Shown piece by piece: positions 1-7,085 of a DNA stretch of 46,014 nucleotides. The translations under genes were made by a program, and so were the position numbers. The stretch is from Alphaproteobacteria bacterium (GTDB lineage Bacteria > Pseudomonadota > Alphaproteobacteria > Sphingomonadales > Sphingomonadaceae), in contig JAUIFP010000016.1 in the NCBI GenBank assembly GCA_030430365.1, positions 1 to 46,014 on the forward strand. The letters run 5' to 3'. Under the pieces are notes generated by a model, which saw nothing but the letters and a program-made list of their open reading frames with translations, searched no databases and had not been told where the DNA came from. How positions within the stretch are numbered: the first letter of the stretch is position 1; each line of letters opens with the position of its first letter.

Positions 1-73
1 GCGCCGCAATCACGAGCAGCGCGCGCGCCGAACGGTGCGTCAAAGATTTTCCGGTTTCGCTGCTGCCTGTCAT
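1..73 (-). CDS. N-terminus of an unidentified minus-strand protein (cut by window edge)
   Basis: An ATG at 73 opens a frame that runs without a stop to the window edge and begins MTGSSETGKSLTHRSARALL, followed by VIAA. The polar, basic start followed by a hydrophobic run looks like a signal anchor or first membrane helix. An AGGA lies 12 nt before this ATG. A second in-frame ATG at 85 sits directly against that AGGA and is less likely. The gene would be divergent from the exported protein at 473. Only 24 codons are visible, so no function can be assigned, and the frame could be chance. Confidence 0.4.
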   Translation of the reverse strand, partial: MTGSSETGKSLTHRSARALLVIAA

Positions 74-85
74 CACTGGTTTCAT

Positions 86-472
86 TCCTGTCCGTTTGGC
101 CTCATGCTTCGCTTCAGCGGCATCCGCCGGGCCCGTTGGCCATGCGGCTATCGCTCGAGTGGCCTCTATAGCTACCGCACATCTCGCGGCAAGAGTGCGC
201 ACCCGTCCATGCGCAACTTCCGCGTGAATGCGTGCTTAACCGCGATTATCCGGGGTTGGAGCCTGTGGACGCGCTGCAACAGTTCTGCAAAACATCTGCC
301 GTATTAGCGATTCGCGACTGGTAATTCCGCTGTTAATTACCTATCGAAATTGAAAATTACGGGTATTTCACCGATTCTTTGAACCGCTCACCAGAGGTTC
401 AGCCTCGGGATGCTCAGAATCGAAGATCCTGCCTGGCAGGATTTTGAAGCAGGGAAGAAGGCAGTTTTTGCA
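86..472. other. Intergenic region, no gene recognised
   Basis: This stretch lies between two divergent starts. A 90-codon frame at 35-307 covers part of it, but its arginine/cysteine-rich product and its overlap with the minus-strand start look like chance coding in GC-rich DNA. The part from about 300 to 370 is AT-rich and is the likely promoter zone for the gene at 473, but I could not pick convincing -35/-10 elements. Confidence 0.5.
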
Positions 473-1231
473 ATGGCAAATCGTCGTAACACAGGAAAGC
501 GTGGCGGTCTGACCGCAGCGTTGCTGTGTGCCGGGGCGATCGGCCTTGCTGCAGCTCCCAGCGCGGTTCTGGCGCTTGGCGGCGCCGGCGGGATGGAAGC
601 TTCGTCCTCGGGCAGCTTCGCCACGTTCACACCGGCCGCGGTCAACCAGCACCTGTCCAAGCTCGTGGCAGCCACTGGCATCAATTCCAACGAACTGATG
701 CGCTTCACTCCGGCAAGCTCCGCTAGTCAGCCGGGCCGTTCGGTCACGGTTGCCGTGCGTGTCGATGAAAGCGCTGCACAGCTGATCTCGCTCAATTCCG
801 GGCTGGCTTCAGCCAAGGAAAAGTCCGCCGCTTCTTCGCTGCGGATCGCACCGACGCGGTACAATCTTGGTTTGTCGCGCGGCTATCAGGGCTTCGCCCA
901 GGCGCGGCCCACCGGCCTCGCCACCGATCTTGACGATGCCGCCATTCCCGATCTGGCCAGCTTCCAGCCTTCCGAAGGCGCGAAGGACAAGCCGAGCCGC
1001 TTCAATGCACGCATCGCATTGGAAGAAGAAGAGAATGCCGGACGGGCCCCGCGCACGCTCGAGGGCCTGAGCGATCAGACTTTCGATCTGGGCGGCAGCT
1101 ACAGCGTTACGCGCAATCTCGATGTGACGGCAGGCGTACGTTATTCGCAGGACCGCAACCAGGTTGCCCCGCTGACCAATGGCAAGCAGGATAGCCAGGC
1201 GGTCTATGTCGGCACGCAGTTCCGCTTCTAA
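473..1231 (+). CDS. Exported hypothetical protein with outer-membrane-like C-terminus
   Basis: The 252-aa product starts with a Sec-type signal peptide: a basic stretch (MANRRNTGKRGG), a hydrophobic core and a likely AVLA cleavage site near residue 34. The last ~45 residues alternate polar and hydrophobic (NLDVTAGVRYSQ, AVYVGTQFRF) and end in phenylalanine, as the closing strand of a beta-barrel protein does. The middle is low-complexity and alanine/serine-rich with no recognised domain. The ATG at 473 is preferred over an upstream ATG at 410 because a purine-rich ribosome site (AGGGAAGAAGG) precedes it and the signal peptide then begins properly. A strong terminator follows, so it is probably monocistronic. 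The function is unknown; an envelope or surface role is inferred. Confidence 0.75.
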   Translation: MANRRNTGKRGGLTAALLCAGAIGLAAAPSAVLALGGAGGMEASSSGSFATFTPAAVNQHLSKLVAATGINSNELMRFTPASSASQPGRSVTVAVRVDESAAQLISLNSGLASAKEKSAASSLRIAPTRYNLGLSRGYQGFAQARPTGLATDLDDAAIPDLASFQPSEGAKDKPSRFNARIALEEEENAGRAPRTLEGLSDQTFDLGGSYSVTRNLDVTAGVRYSQDRNQVAPLTNGKQDSQAVYVGTQFRF

Positions 1232-1259
1232 GCAACTGCAGACAATCCGCCGCTGAAGT

Positions 1260-1287
1260 GCCCCGCGATTTTGCGGGGCTTTTCTTT
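1260..1287 (+). terminator. Rho-independent terminator
   Basis: A 7-bp perfect stem, GCCCCGC (1260-1266) with GCGGGGC (1273-1279), has a 6-nt GATTTT loop and is followed by TTTTCTTT. It lies 28 nt after the stop of the exported protein. Confidence 0.85.
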
Positions 1288-1328
1288 GCCTGAGCACCCG
1301 GCGGCAAATCTAGGCGCAGGGAACTGCG

Positions 1329-1360
1329 GCCGGACAACTCGCCACAAACTCTTGTCCGGC
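1329..1360. repeat. 9-bp inverted repeat upstream of the glycosyltransferase
   Basis: GCCGGACAA (1329-1337) is perfectly repeated in inverse as TTGTCCGGC (1352-1360) with 14 nt between. It lies in the leader of the glycosyltransferase gene and could be a regulator site or an RNA hairpin. No T-run follows, so it is not an obvious terminator. Confidence 0.4.
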
Positions 1361-1464
1361 TCATGACAGCTGCGGCAGGAATGTGGCGCAAAGTCTGACG
1401 GCAGTCACGCATCTGAGCGAAAACCGTCATCGGCAGGCAATGCTGCCGAGGTGGTAAGAAACGC

Positions 1465-2724
1465 ATGACGTTCGATCATGACCCGCTGCTCATCTGCGAC
1501 CTCACCCAGAGCTATTCACCCCATGGCGGCGGCGGAATCAGCACCTATCTGCGAGAAAAGCGGCACCATGTGCTGGCGCGAACGGATCATCGGCTGCTGC
1601 AGATCGTCCCGGGCGCGGAAGACCGGATTGTCGATAGCGGGCAGCATATCTGGGTGGAAATCGGCTCCGAACCGGTACGCGGAAGCCCCAATTACCGATT
1701 CATCACGCGTACGAAAGCCGTACATGAAGTTCTGCGGCGCTATCGCCCGGACCTGATCGAATCGCTGTGTCCCTGGGTCCTGCCCTGGACGGCGATCAAT
1801 TACCGCAAATCGAACCCGCAGACCGCGCTCGTCGCGGGATATCGCACGGATTTCCCCAATGCCCATGTCTACCGCGTGGCGCGGGAGCTGTTCGGGATGA
1901 CCCTGGCCCGTTTCGCCCGCTGGCTCAGCCTTGGCTATGCGGAGATCACCTACCGCGAATTCGACCATGTCTACACGCTGGGGGAAGAGGCGCGGGCCAT
2001 GCTCAACCGGCGCGGGATCACCCGCATCGACGTGCTGCCCCTGGGGGTCGACACGCATTTGTTCGACCCGTCCCGCCGGGACCGGGAATTTCGCAAACGG
2101 CTTGAATGCGACCCGGCAAAACCGAGCGGTCCGCTGCTGGTCTATGCCGGCCGGATCGACAACGAAAAGCGCGCAGGCCAGCTGATCGCCATGATGCGCC
2201 ATCTTCCCGGCGATTTCGGCGCGAGGCTGCTCATGGTCGGTGACGGCAAACTGCGCGAAAGGCTGGCGGCCGAGGCTGCCGACCTCCCGGTCGTCTTTCG
2301 CGGCTTCGTGCAGGACCGTAACGAGCTGGCGGTCGCGCTGGCATCCAGCGACATCTACGTTTCGGCGATGGCCGACGAGACCTTCGGCATTTCCGTGATC
2401 GAGGCGCAGGCCAGCGGCCTGCCGGTTGTCGGTGTGGCGTCCGGAGCCATGCCCGAACGCGTTCCGCCCGGACTGGGCCTGCTGGGCCCGGTCGACGATC
2501 CGGCCGCGATGGCCCGCAATGTCATGCAAATATGGCAGGGCGACCCGCGCGCGATGGGCCGCTGCGCAAGAGCGCATGTCGCCAACCGCTATAGCTGGGA
2601 ACGCACATTCCAGCAGTTGTTCGGCGAGGTCTATCCGCTTGCCCTGGCCCATGCGCGCGGACGCATGCAGGCGCGGCGGCGCTGGCGCTCCGGCCCGCCC
2701 GATCTTGTCCGGGAAGCCGGTTAG
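1465..2724 (+). CDS. Glycosyltransferase family 4 protein
   Basis: The 419-aa GT-B fold retaining glycosyltransferase should move a sugar from a nucleotide-sugar donor onto a lipid, glycan or other acceptor at the cytoplasmic membrane. The N-terminal half carries the acceptor-side glycine-rich loop (HGGGGIST, about residues 18-25). The C-terminal half has the GT4 donor domain: LVYAGRIDNEKR, MVGDG, then the EX7E motif in ETFGISVIE with glutamates at about 305 and 313. Length is normal for the family. A GAGGTGG ribosome site sits 9 nt before the ATG, directly after a 7-bp hairpin (1430-1449). The arginine-rich tail (RRRWRSG) may help peripheral membrane binding. Donor and acceptor cannot be read from the sequence, and no linked glycan genes flank it. 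Confidence 0.85.
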   Translation: MTFDHDPLLICDLTQSYSPHGGGGISTYLREKRHHVLARTDHRLLQIVPGAEDRIVDSGQHIWVEIGSEPVRGSPNYRFITRTKAVHEVLRRYRPDLIESLCPWVLPWTAINYRKSNPQTALVAGYRTDFPNAHVYRVARELFGMTLARFARWLSLGYAEITYREFDHVYTLGEEARAMLNRRGITRIDVLPLGVDTHLFDPSRRDREFRKRLECDPAKPSGPLLVYAGRIDNEKRAGQLIAMMRHLPGDFGARLLMVGDGKLRERLAAEAADLPVVFRGFVQDRNELAVALASSDIYVSAMADETFGISVIEAQASGLPVVGVASGAMPERVPPGLGLLGPVDDPAAMARNVMQIWQGDPRAMGRCARAHVANRYSWERTFQQLFGEVYPLALAHARGRMQARRRWRSGPPDLVREAG

Positions 2725-2835
2725 CGCGCACCAAGCACGGCGCAATGCCGTTGACTTTTTGCGGCCGCGCGCGTCATTTATCACGTTCACAAACAGCAGG
2801 AAGTTAGCCTGCAGAGCGCGAGAGGATATGGGGCG

Positions 2836-3966
2836 ATGGGGACATGGAATTGCGCGAATTTTCTGCGCCTGACGCTGGCGGCTGCGCTTGCGACAATATC
2901 TGCCAATGCGGCAGCGGAAGAGAGTGAGCCCGCCGGCTTCCCAGCTTACGAAGTGGATACAGACTGGCCGCAGCAGCCCCTGCCCAACCAGTGGCTGATC
3001 GGGGATGTCGGCAATGTCAGCGTCGACCGGAACAATCACATCTGGGTGATTCACCGCCCGGGCACGCTGGGCGACTGGGACATCGGGGCCAGCCAGGACC
3101 CGCCGACCACGAAATGCTGCATCGCTGCTCCGCCCGTTCTGGAATTCGACACCGAAGGCAATCTGCTGCGCGCCTGGGGCGGCCTCGACCAGGTGGAAGA
3201 CTGGTTCACATCCGAACACGGCATCTTCGTTGACGATGAAGACAATGTCTGGGTGCTGGGCGCCGGCGCGGGGGACGGGCAATTGCTGAAATTCACCATG
3301 GATGGCGAATTGCTGCTGCGCATCGGCAGGAAGGGCGAGTTTGCCGCGCCGGACGATCCCGCCATGCTGGGCATGCCGACCGACATCTACACCGACACGC
3401 AGCGGCGCGAAGTGTTCGTGGCCGACGGATACCGCAATCACCGCGTGATCGTGTTTGATTCCGAAACGGGCGAATTCAAGCGGCAATGGACCGTCTATGG
3501 GCGCGAAGTCGATCCGCAGTTCGCTTCTGCAAGCGACGCGATCGGCTCTCGCGGAGCCCGGCACGAGTTGGAGATCTTCACCACCGTCCATTGCATCACC
3601 AAGATCGGTGAAGAGATCTTCGTGTGCGATCGCACCAATGACCGGATCCAGGTTTTCACCCCCGAAGGGGAGTATCTGCGGGAAGTCTTCTTCAACCGCG
3701 AAATCGCCGGCACAGCCGGTTCCACCTGGGACGCTGCTCCTCTACCGGGTCATCCCGATTGGCTCGTCGTGCTGGACGGCACCAACAGCGAATTTGCCAT
3801 CATTGATCACCACAGCGGCGAGGTGATTTCGAGCTACCTGAGCAAAGGGCGCTATGCCGGCCAGCTGCATTGGCCGCATCAGATCGCGGTGGACCGGCAA
3901 GGCCGGTTCTACATTGCCGAAGTGGCCACCGCCGGGCGCATCCAGCGCTTCGAGCCGGCCGAATAG
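2836..3966 (+). CDS. Secreted NHL-repeat (six-bladed beta-propeller) protein
   Basis: The 376-aa protein has an N-terminal signal peptide (hydrophobic LTLAAALATISANAAA, cleavage near residue 30), so it acts in the periplasm or outside. The rest is a run of NHL-type blades: VSVDRNNHIWVIHRP, GIFVDDEDNVWVLG, EVFVADGYRNHRVIVFD, EIFVCDRTNDRIQVF and IAVDRQGRFYIAEV. Peptidyl-hydroxyglycine alpha-amidating lyase also has this architecture, but its metal ligands were not verified, so enzyme activity is not claimed. A GAGAGGA ribosome site precedes the ATG. It lies upstream of the Baeyer-Villiger monooxygenase with regulatory DNA between them, so the two need not be co-transcribed. Its role is unknown. 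Confidence 0.75.
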   Translation: MGTWNCANFLRLTLAAALATISANAAAEESEPAGFPAYEVDTDWPQQPLPNQWLIGDVGNVSVDRNNHIWVIHRPGTLGDWDIGASQDPPTTKCCIAAPPVLEFDTEGNLLRAWGGLDQVEDWFTSEHGIFVDDEDNVWVLGAGAGDGQLLKFTMDGELLLRIGRKGEFAAPDDPAMLGMPTDIYTDTQRREVFVADGYRNHRVIVFDSETGEFKRQWTVYGREVDPQFASASDAIGSRGARHELEIFTTVHCITKIGEEIFVCDRTNDRIQVFTPEGEYLREVFFNREIAGTAGSTWDAAPLPGHPDWLVVLDGTNSEFAIIDHHSGEVISSYLSKGRYAGQLHWPHQIAVDRQGRFYIAEVATAGRIQRFEPAE

Positions 3967-4006
3967 CCAGCACCCGATCGGGGCCAAACGAAAGGCAGCC
4001 GGGGGT

Positions 4007-4020
4007 TTGATGTAGATCAA
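4007..4020 (+). promoter_or_regulatory. Perfect FNR/FixK-type box
   Basis: TTGATGTAGATCAA matches the CRP/FNR-family consensus TTGAT-N4-ATCAA at every defined position. It is centred about 99 nt upstream of the monooxygenase ATG at 4113. With the candidate -10 TATACT at 4054-4059 the centre would lie near -52, which is not a standard activator spacing, so the real start site or the direction of control is uncertain. The motif itself is unambiguous; its function is inferred. Confidence 0.7.
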
Positions 4021-4056
4021 GGACGCTCGGCCTGGACCTGCCAATAACGATTCTAT

Positions 4057-4072
4057 ACTTAACACGTTAAGT
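4057..4072. promoter_or_regulatory. 16-bp palindromic operator candidate over the -10 region
   Basis: ACTTAAC-AC-GTTAAGT has two perfect 7-bp arms around a 2-bp centre. It overlaps the candidate -10 element TATACT (4054-4059) and the expected transcription start. A dimeric repressor such as a TetR- or MarR-type protein bound here would block transcription. No regulator gene is adjacent. Confidence 0.55.
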
Positions 4073-4112
4073 GGATTGTATCGGCAATTCGGATTGGAGC
4101 GGAAAGGTGAAA

Positions 4113-6062
4113 ATGGAATCGATTGAAGCGGTAATGGACGCGCGGCCCGAACGGCCGGAACTGTTGATGGCAAGCGATGCATTCATCGACGAAGTCCTCA
4201 CGCACGCAGATCCGATGGCGATGCGCGGCCTGCTCTACATGCTGACCGGCGATAAAGAGCTGGAAGAGATGAAGCTGGAGAAGCGCCGCTTCGGCAGGGT
4301 TGAGGCGATGGTCCCCGCCAGTGACGAAGACGTGGCGATGATCCGGCGCAAGGCGGCGGATTTCCTGAAGGCCTATCGCGATTCGGGCGCCGGCCCGATC
4401 GACTATGGCAGCAAGGAGAATGTGGCCAAGGCCCTGGACCTCGTCGTCGGCGAGAAGATCATGGACCGCGCACGCGACCTGATGGTGGAGGAAACCGCGC
4501 TCGATCCCTGGTGCCGGTCCCTGGAATGGAGATCCCGTCCAGATCCGGAGCGGCTGAAGAATTTCCACGTCACGATCATCGGCGCCGGCATGGGCGGGCT
4601 GAACGCCGCGCTGCAGATGAAGCGCGCCGGCATACCCTTCGACGTGATCGAGAAGAACGACGAGGTGGGCGGCACCTGGTATGAAAACCACTATCCCGGC
4701 GCCCGCGTGGACACGCCCAGCCGCGGCTATACCAACCTGATAGCCGTCGATTACCCCTATCCCCGCGCATTCGGCACGAATGACGATTGCCAGAACATCT
4801 TCGAATGGATTTCCCACCACTTCAATCTGCGCAAGGACATCGCCTTCAACACCGAAGTGCGCTCCCTAACCTGGGATGACGAGGCCGGCGAGTGGGAGAT
4901 CGTCACCTCCGGACCCGAAGGCGAAAAGACGCAGCGTACCAACGCGGTGATCAGCGGGGTCGGCCTGCTGGCCCGGCCGAACATTCCCAATGTCGAAGGG
5001 ATGGACGAATTTCAGGGCCAGGCGTGGCACACCGCCCGCTGGCCCAGGGACGCCGATCTGCGCGGCAAGAAAGTGGCCGTTATCGGCACGGGCTGCACCG
5101 GTTATCAGATGATCCCGGTGCTCGCGCGGACCGAAGGCATCGAGCTCACCGTGTTCCAGCGCACGCCGCAATGGATATTTCCAGTTCCCGGCTACACCGC
5201 CAATTCCAAGCCGGAATTGCTCTGGCTGGATCGGAACTTCCCGTTCCACGCCAATTTCCTGCGCTTCAAGACGATCTACGGCTCCGGACCGGACTTTGTG
5301 AAGATGTTCGATATCGATCCGGATTTCGACGATCCCTATTCGGTCAGTCCGGCAGGCGCGGAAGCGCGCGAGCGCGCAATCCAGTTCCTCAACAGCAAGA
5401 TCAGCGATCCTCAGCTGGTCGAAACGATGATCCCCGAACATCCGGTCTGGTCCGCGCGCCCCGTCGTCGTCGATCCCGACGACTGCGTGCTCGACACCAT
5501 TCAGCAGGACAACGTCACGCTCGTCCCCGAGGGGATCAAGCGGATCAACAAGACCGGGATCGTGGCCGCCGACGGCACGCAGCACGATGTCGACGTGATC
5601 GTCTTCGCGACCGGCTTCAAGGCGCATGACGTGCTCTGGCCGATGAAGGTCACCGGCAAGAACGGCCGCGATATCGAGGAGGTTTGGAAGGACGAAGGCG
5701 CGCGCGCCTATCTGGGGGCGATGGTCCCCGAATTTCCGAACCTGTTCATGCTCTACGGCCCCAATACGAATGGCGGCCTGGGCGTGCCCCAATATCACGA
5801 AGTGACCACGCGCTATATTCTCAAGTGCCTGGAAGAGCTGATCCTGGAAGGCAGGAAATCGGTCGACGTGAAGGAAGACGCCTATTGGCGCTATGCCAAG
5901 GAAATCGACGAGGGCAATGCCAGGAAGGTGTGGAGCGACCCGCGCGGCAACAGCTATTGGTGGAGCAGCTATGGGCGCTCAGTCACCAATACGCCGTTCA
6001 CCGGCTATGAGATCAGGGAACATCTGCTGGAACCGGACTGGAACGATCTGATCGTCGAGTAG
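4113..6062 (+). CDS. Baeyer-Villiger monooxygenase, 4-hydroxyacetophenone monooxygenase type
   Basis: This FAD- and NADPH-dependent type I Baeyer-Villiger monooxygenase should insert one oxygen atom next to a ketone to make an ester or lactone. The 649-aa product has an FAD-binding GxGxxG (IIGAGMGGL, about 155-163), the family fingerprint FxGxxxHxxxW (FQGQAWHTARW, 300-310) and an NADPH-binding VIGTGCTG (323-330). About 150 helical residues precede the first Rossmann motif. That extension and the total length match 4-hydroxyacetophenone monooxygenases rather than the ~540-aa cyclohexanone type. The ATG at 4113 is chosen because GGAAAGG precedes it, while the GTG at 4071 lies inside the palindrome. 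Two regulatory sites precede it and a strong terminator follows, so it is a single-gene unit. Substrate is unknown. Confidence 0.85.
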   Translation: MESIEAVMDARPERPELLMASDAFIDEVLTHADPMAMRGLLYMLTGDKELEEMKLEKRRFGRVEAMVPASDEDVAMIRRKAADFLKAYRDSGAGPIDYGSKENVAKALDLVVGEKIMDRARDLMVEETALDPWCRSLEWRSRPDPERLKNFHVTIIGAGMGGLNAALQMKRAGIPFDVIEKNDEVGGTWYENHYPGARVDTPSRGYTNLIAVDYPYPRAFGTNDDCQNIFEWISHHFNLRKDIAFNTEVRSLTWDDEAGEWEIVTSGPEGEKTQRTNAVISGVGLLARPNIPNVEGMDEFQGQAWHTARWPRDADLRGKKVAVIGTGCTGYQMIPVLARTEGIELTVFQRTPQWIFPVPGYTANSKPELLWLDRNFPFHANFLRFKTIYGSGPDFVKMFDIDPDFDDPYSVSPAGAEARERAIQFLNSKISDPQLVETMIPEHPVWSARPVVVDPDDCVLDTIQQDNVTLVPEGIKRINKTGIVAADGTQHDVDVIVFATGFKAHDVLWPMKVTGKNGRDIEEVWKDEGARAYLGAMVPEFPNLFMLYGPNTNGGLGVPQYHEVTTRYILKCLEELILEGRKSVDVKEDAYWRYAKEIDEGNARKVWSDPRGNSYWWSSYGRSVTNTPFTGYEIREHLLEPDWNDLIVE

Positions 6063-6107
6063 CCGCCCAGGGCGTTGCCCGCGCCCTTTCTCCGCTATGA
6101 TCGAATG

Positions 6108-6143
6108 CCGGCCGGACTCGCGAAAGTCCGGCCGGTCTTTGTC
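6108..6143 (+). terminator. Rho-independent terminator of the monooxygenase gene
   Basis: An 11-bp perfect stem, CCGGCCGGACT (6108-6118) with AGTCCGGCCGG (6125-6135), has a 6-nt loop and is followed by TCTTTGTC. It lies 46 nt after the monooxygenase stop. Confidence 0.85.
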
Positions 6144-6210
6144 TGTGGGCCGCCTGCGGGACCGGGCGGAAAATCGCGCAGTCCACTCCGATTTGCTGCC
6201 GTATCGAAAC

Positions 6211-6240
6211 AACCCCGCAACAATTAAGGGGTTTTTCTTT
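6211..6240 (+). terminator. Second terminator-like hairpin before phaB
   Basis: AACCCC pairs with GGGGTT across an AT-rich loop and runs into TTTTTCTTT. It is 75 nt before the phaB start. It may back up the terminator at 6108 or attenuate phaB; the stem is short. Confidence 0.5.
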
Positions 6241-6314
6241 GCCTGCGCGCCGAACTCCCCTTAACGTTGCAAGTGAGGAAGGGGAAACGACAAGAGATTG
6301 ACACAGGAGCACAC

Positions 6315-7037
6315 ATGACACGCGTCGCAATCGTCACTGGCGGAACCCGCGGCATCGGCAAGGCCATCAGCCTTGCCCTGAAGGACCAGGGTCGCACAGT
6401 GGTGGCAAATTATGCGGGTAACGAAGAAAAGGCCCGCGCCTTCACCGAAGAAACCGGCATTGCGGCCTACCGATGGGACGTAGGCGACCACGAAGCCACA
6501 CTCGCCGGATGCAAAAAGGTCGAAGAGGAAGTCGGCGCCGTCGACATCGTTGTGAACAATGCCGGCATCACGCGCGACGCAACGCTCCACAAGATGAGCT
6601 TCGAAGACTGGAACGAGGTGATGCGCATCAACCTCGGCGGCTGTTTCAACATGGCCAAGGCCTGCTTCCCCGGAATGCGCGAACGCGGCTGGGGCCGCAT
6701 CGTCAATATCGGATCGATCAACGGGCAGGCCGGCCAATATGGGCAGGTGAACTACGCTGCCGCCAAGAGCGGCATTCACGGCTTCACCAAGGCTCTGGCC
6801 CAGGAAGGTGCCCGCTTCGGGGTAACCGTCAACGCGATCGCACCGGGCTATATCGATACCGACATGGTTTCCGCCGTGCCCGAGGCCGTGCTGGAAAAGA
6901 TCGTTGCCCGCATTCCGATCGGGCGGTTGGGCCACGCGGAGGAAATCGCCCGCGGCGTTGCCTTCCTGACTGCCGAAGACGCCGAGTTCGTCACCGGTTC
7001 GACCATGTCGATCAATGGCGGCCAGCACATGTATTGA
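6315..7037 (+). CDS. phaB: Acetoacetyl-CoA reductase
   Basis: PhaB is an NADPH-dependent short-chain dehydrogenase that reduces acetoacetyl-CoA to (R)-3-hydroxybutyryl-CoA for polyhydroxybutyrate synthesis. The 240-aa product has the cofactor motif TGGTRGIG at the N-terminus, NNAG, and the Ser-Tyr-Lys triad at about S134, Y147 and K151 (YAAAK). The C-terminus SINGGQHMY is typical of PhaB rather than of FabG. The start at 6315 follows AGGAG with good spacing; an upstream in-frame start at 6267 would add 16 unconserved residues. phaA and phaC are not nearby. fumC follows 48 nt later on the same strand and may share the transcript. Confidence 0.9.
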   Translation: MTRVAIVTGGTRGIGKAISLALKDQGRTVVANYAGNEEKARAFTEETGIAAYRWDVGDHEATLAGCKKVEEEVGAVDIVVNNAGITRDATLHKMSFEDWNEVMRINLGGCFNMAKACFPGMRERGWGRIVNIGSINGQAGQYGQVNYAAAKSGIHGFTKALAQEGARFGVTVNAIAPGYIDTDMVSAVPEAVLEKIVARIPIGRLGHAEEIARGVAFLTAEDAEFVTGSTMSINGGQHMY

Positions 7038-7085
7038 TGCGTTAGGCGCCGCAAACGGAACCGGCCGCGCCGGTGAAGGAGCATG

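Noticed and set aside
35-307. 90-codon plus-strand frame near the left edge
   Set aside because: Arg/Cys/Trp-rich product without domain, no ribosome site, and overlap with a more plausible minus-strand gene start.
1516-3591. 691-codon minus-strand open frame
   Set aside because: Antisense shadow of the glycosyltransferase and NHL genes, which have clear domains. Long antisense frames are common in GC-rich DNA. The same applies to frames at 6261-8228, 14903-16699, 21504-23681, 26325-28868 and 30390-32366.
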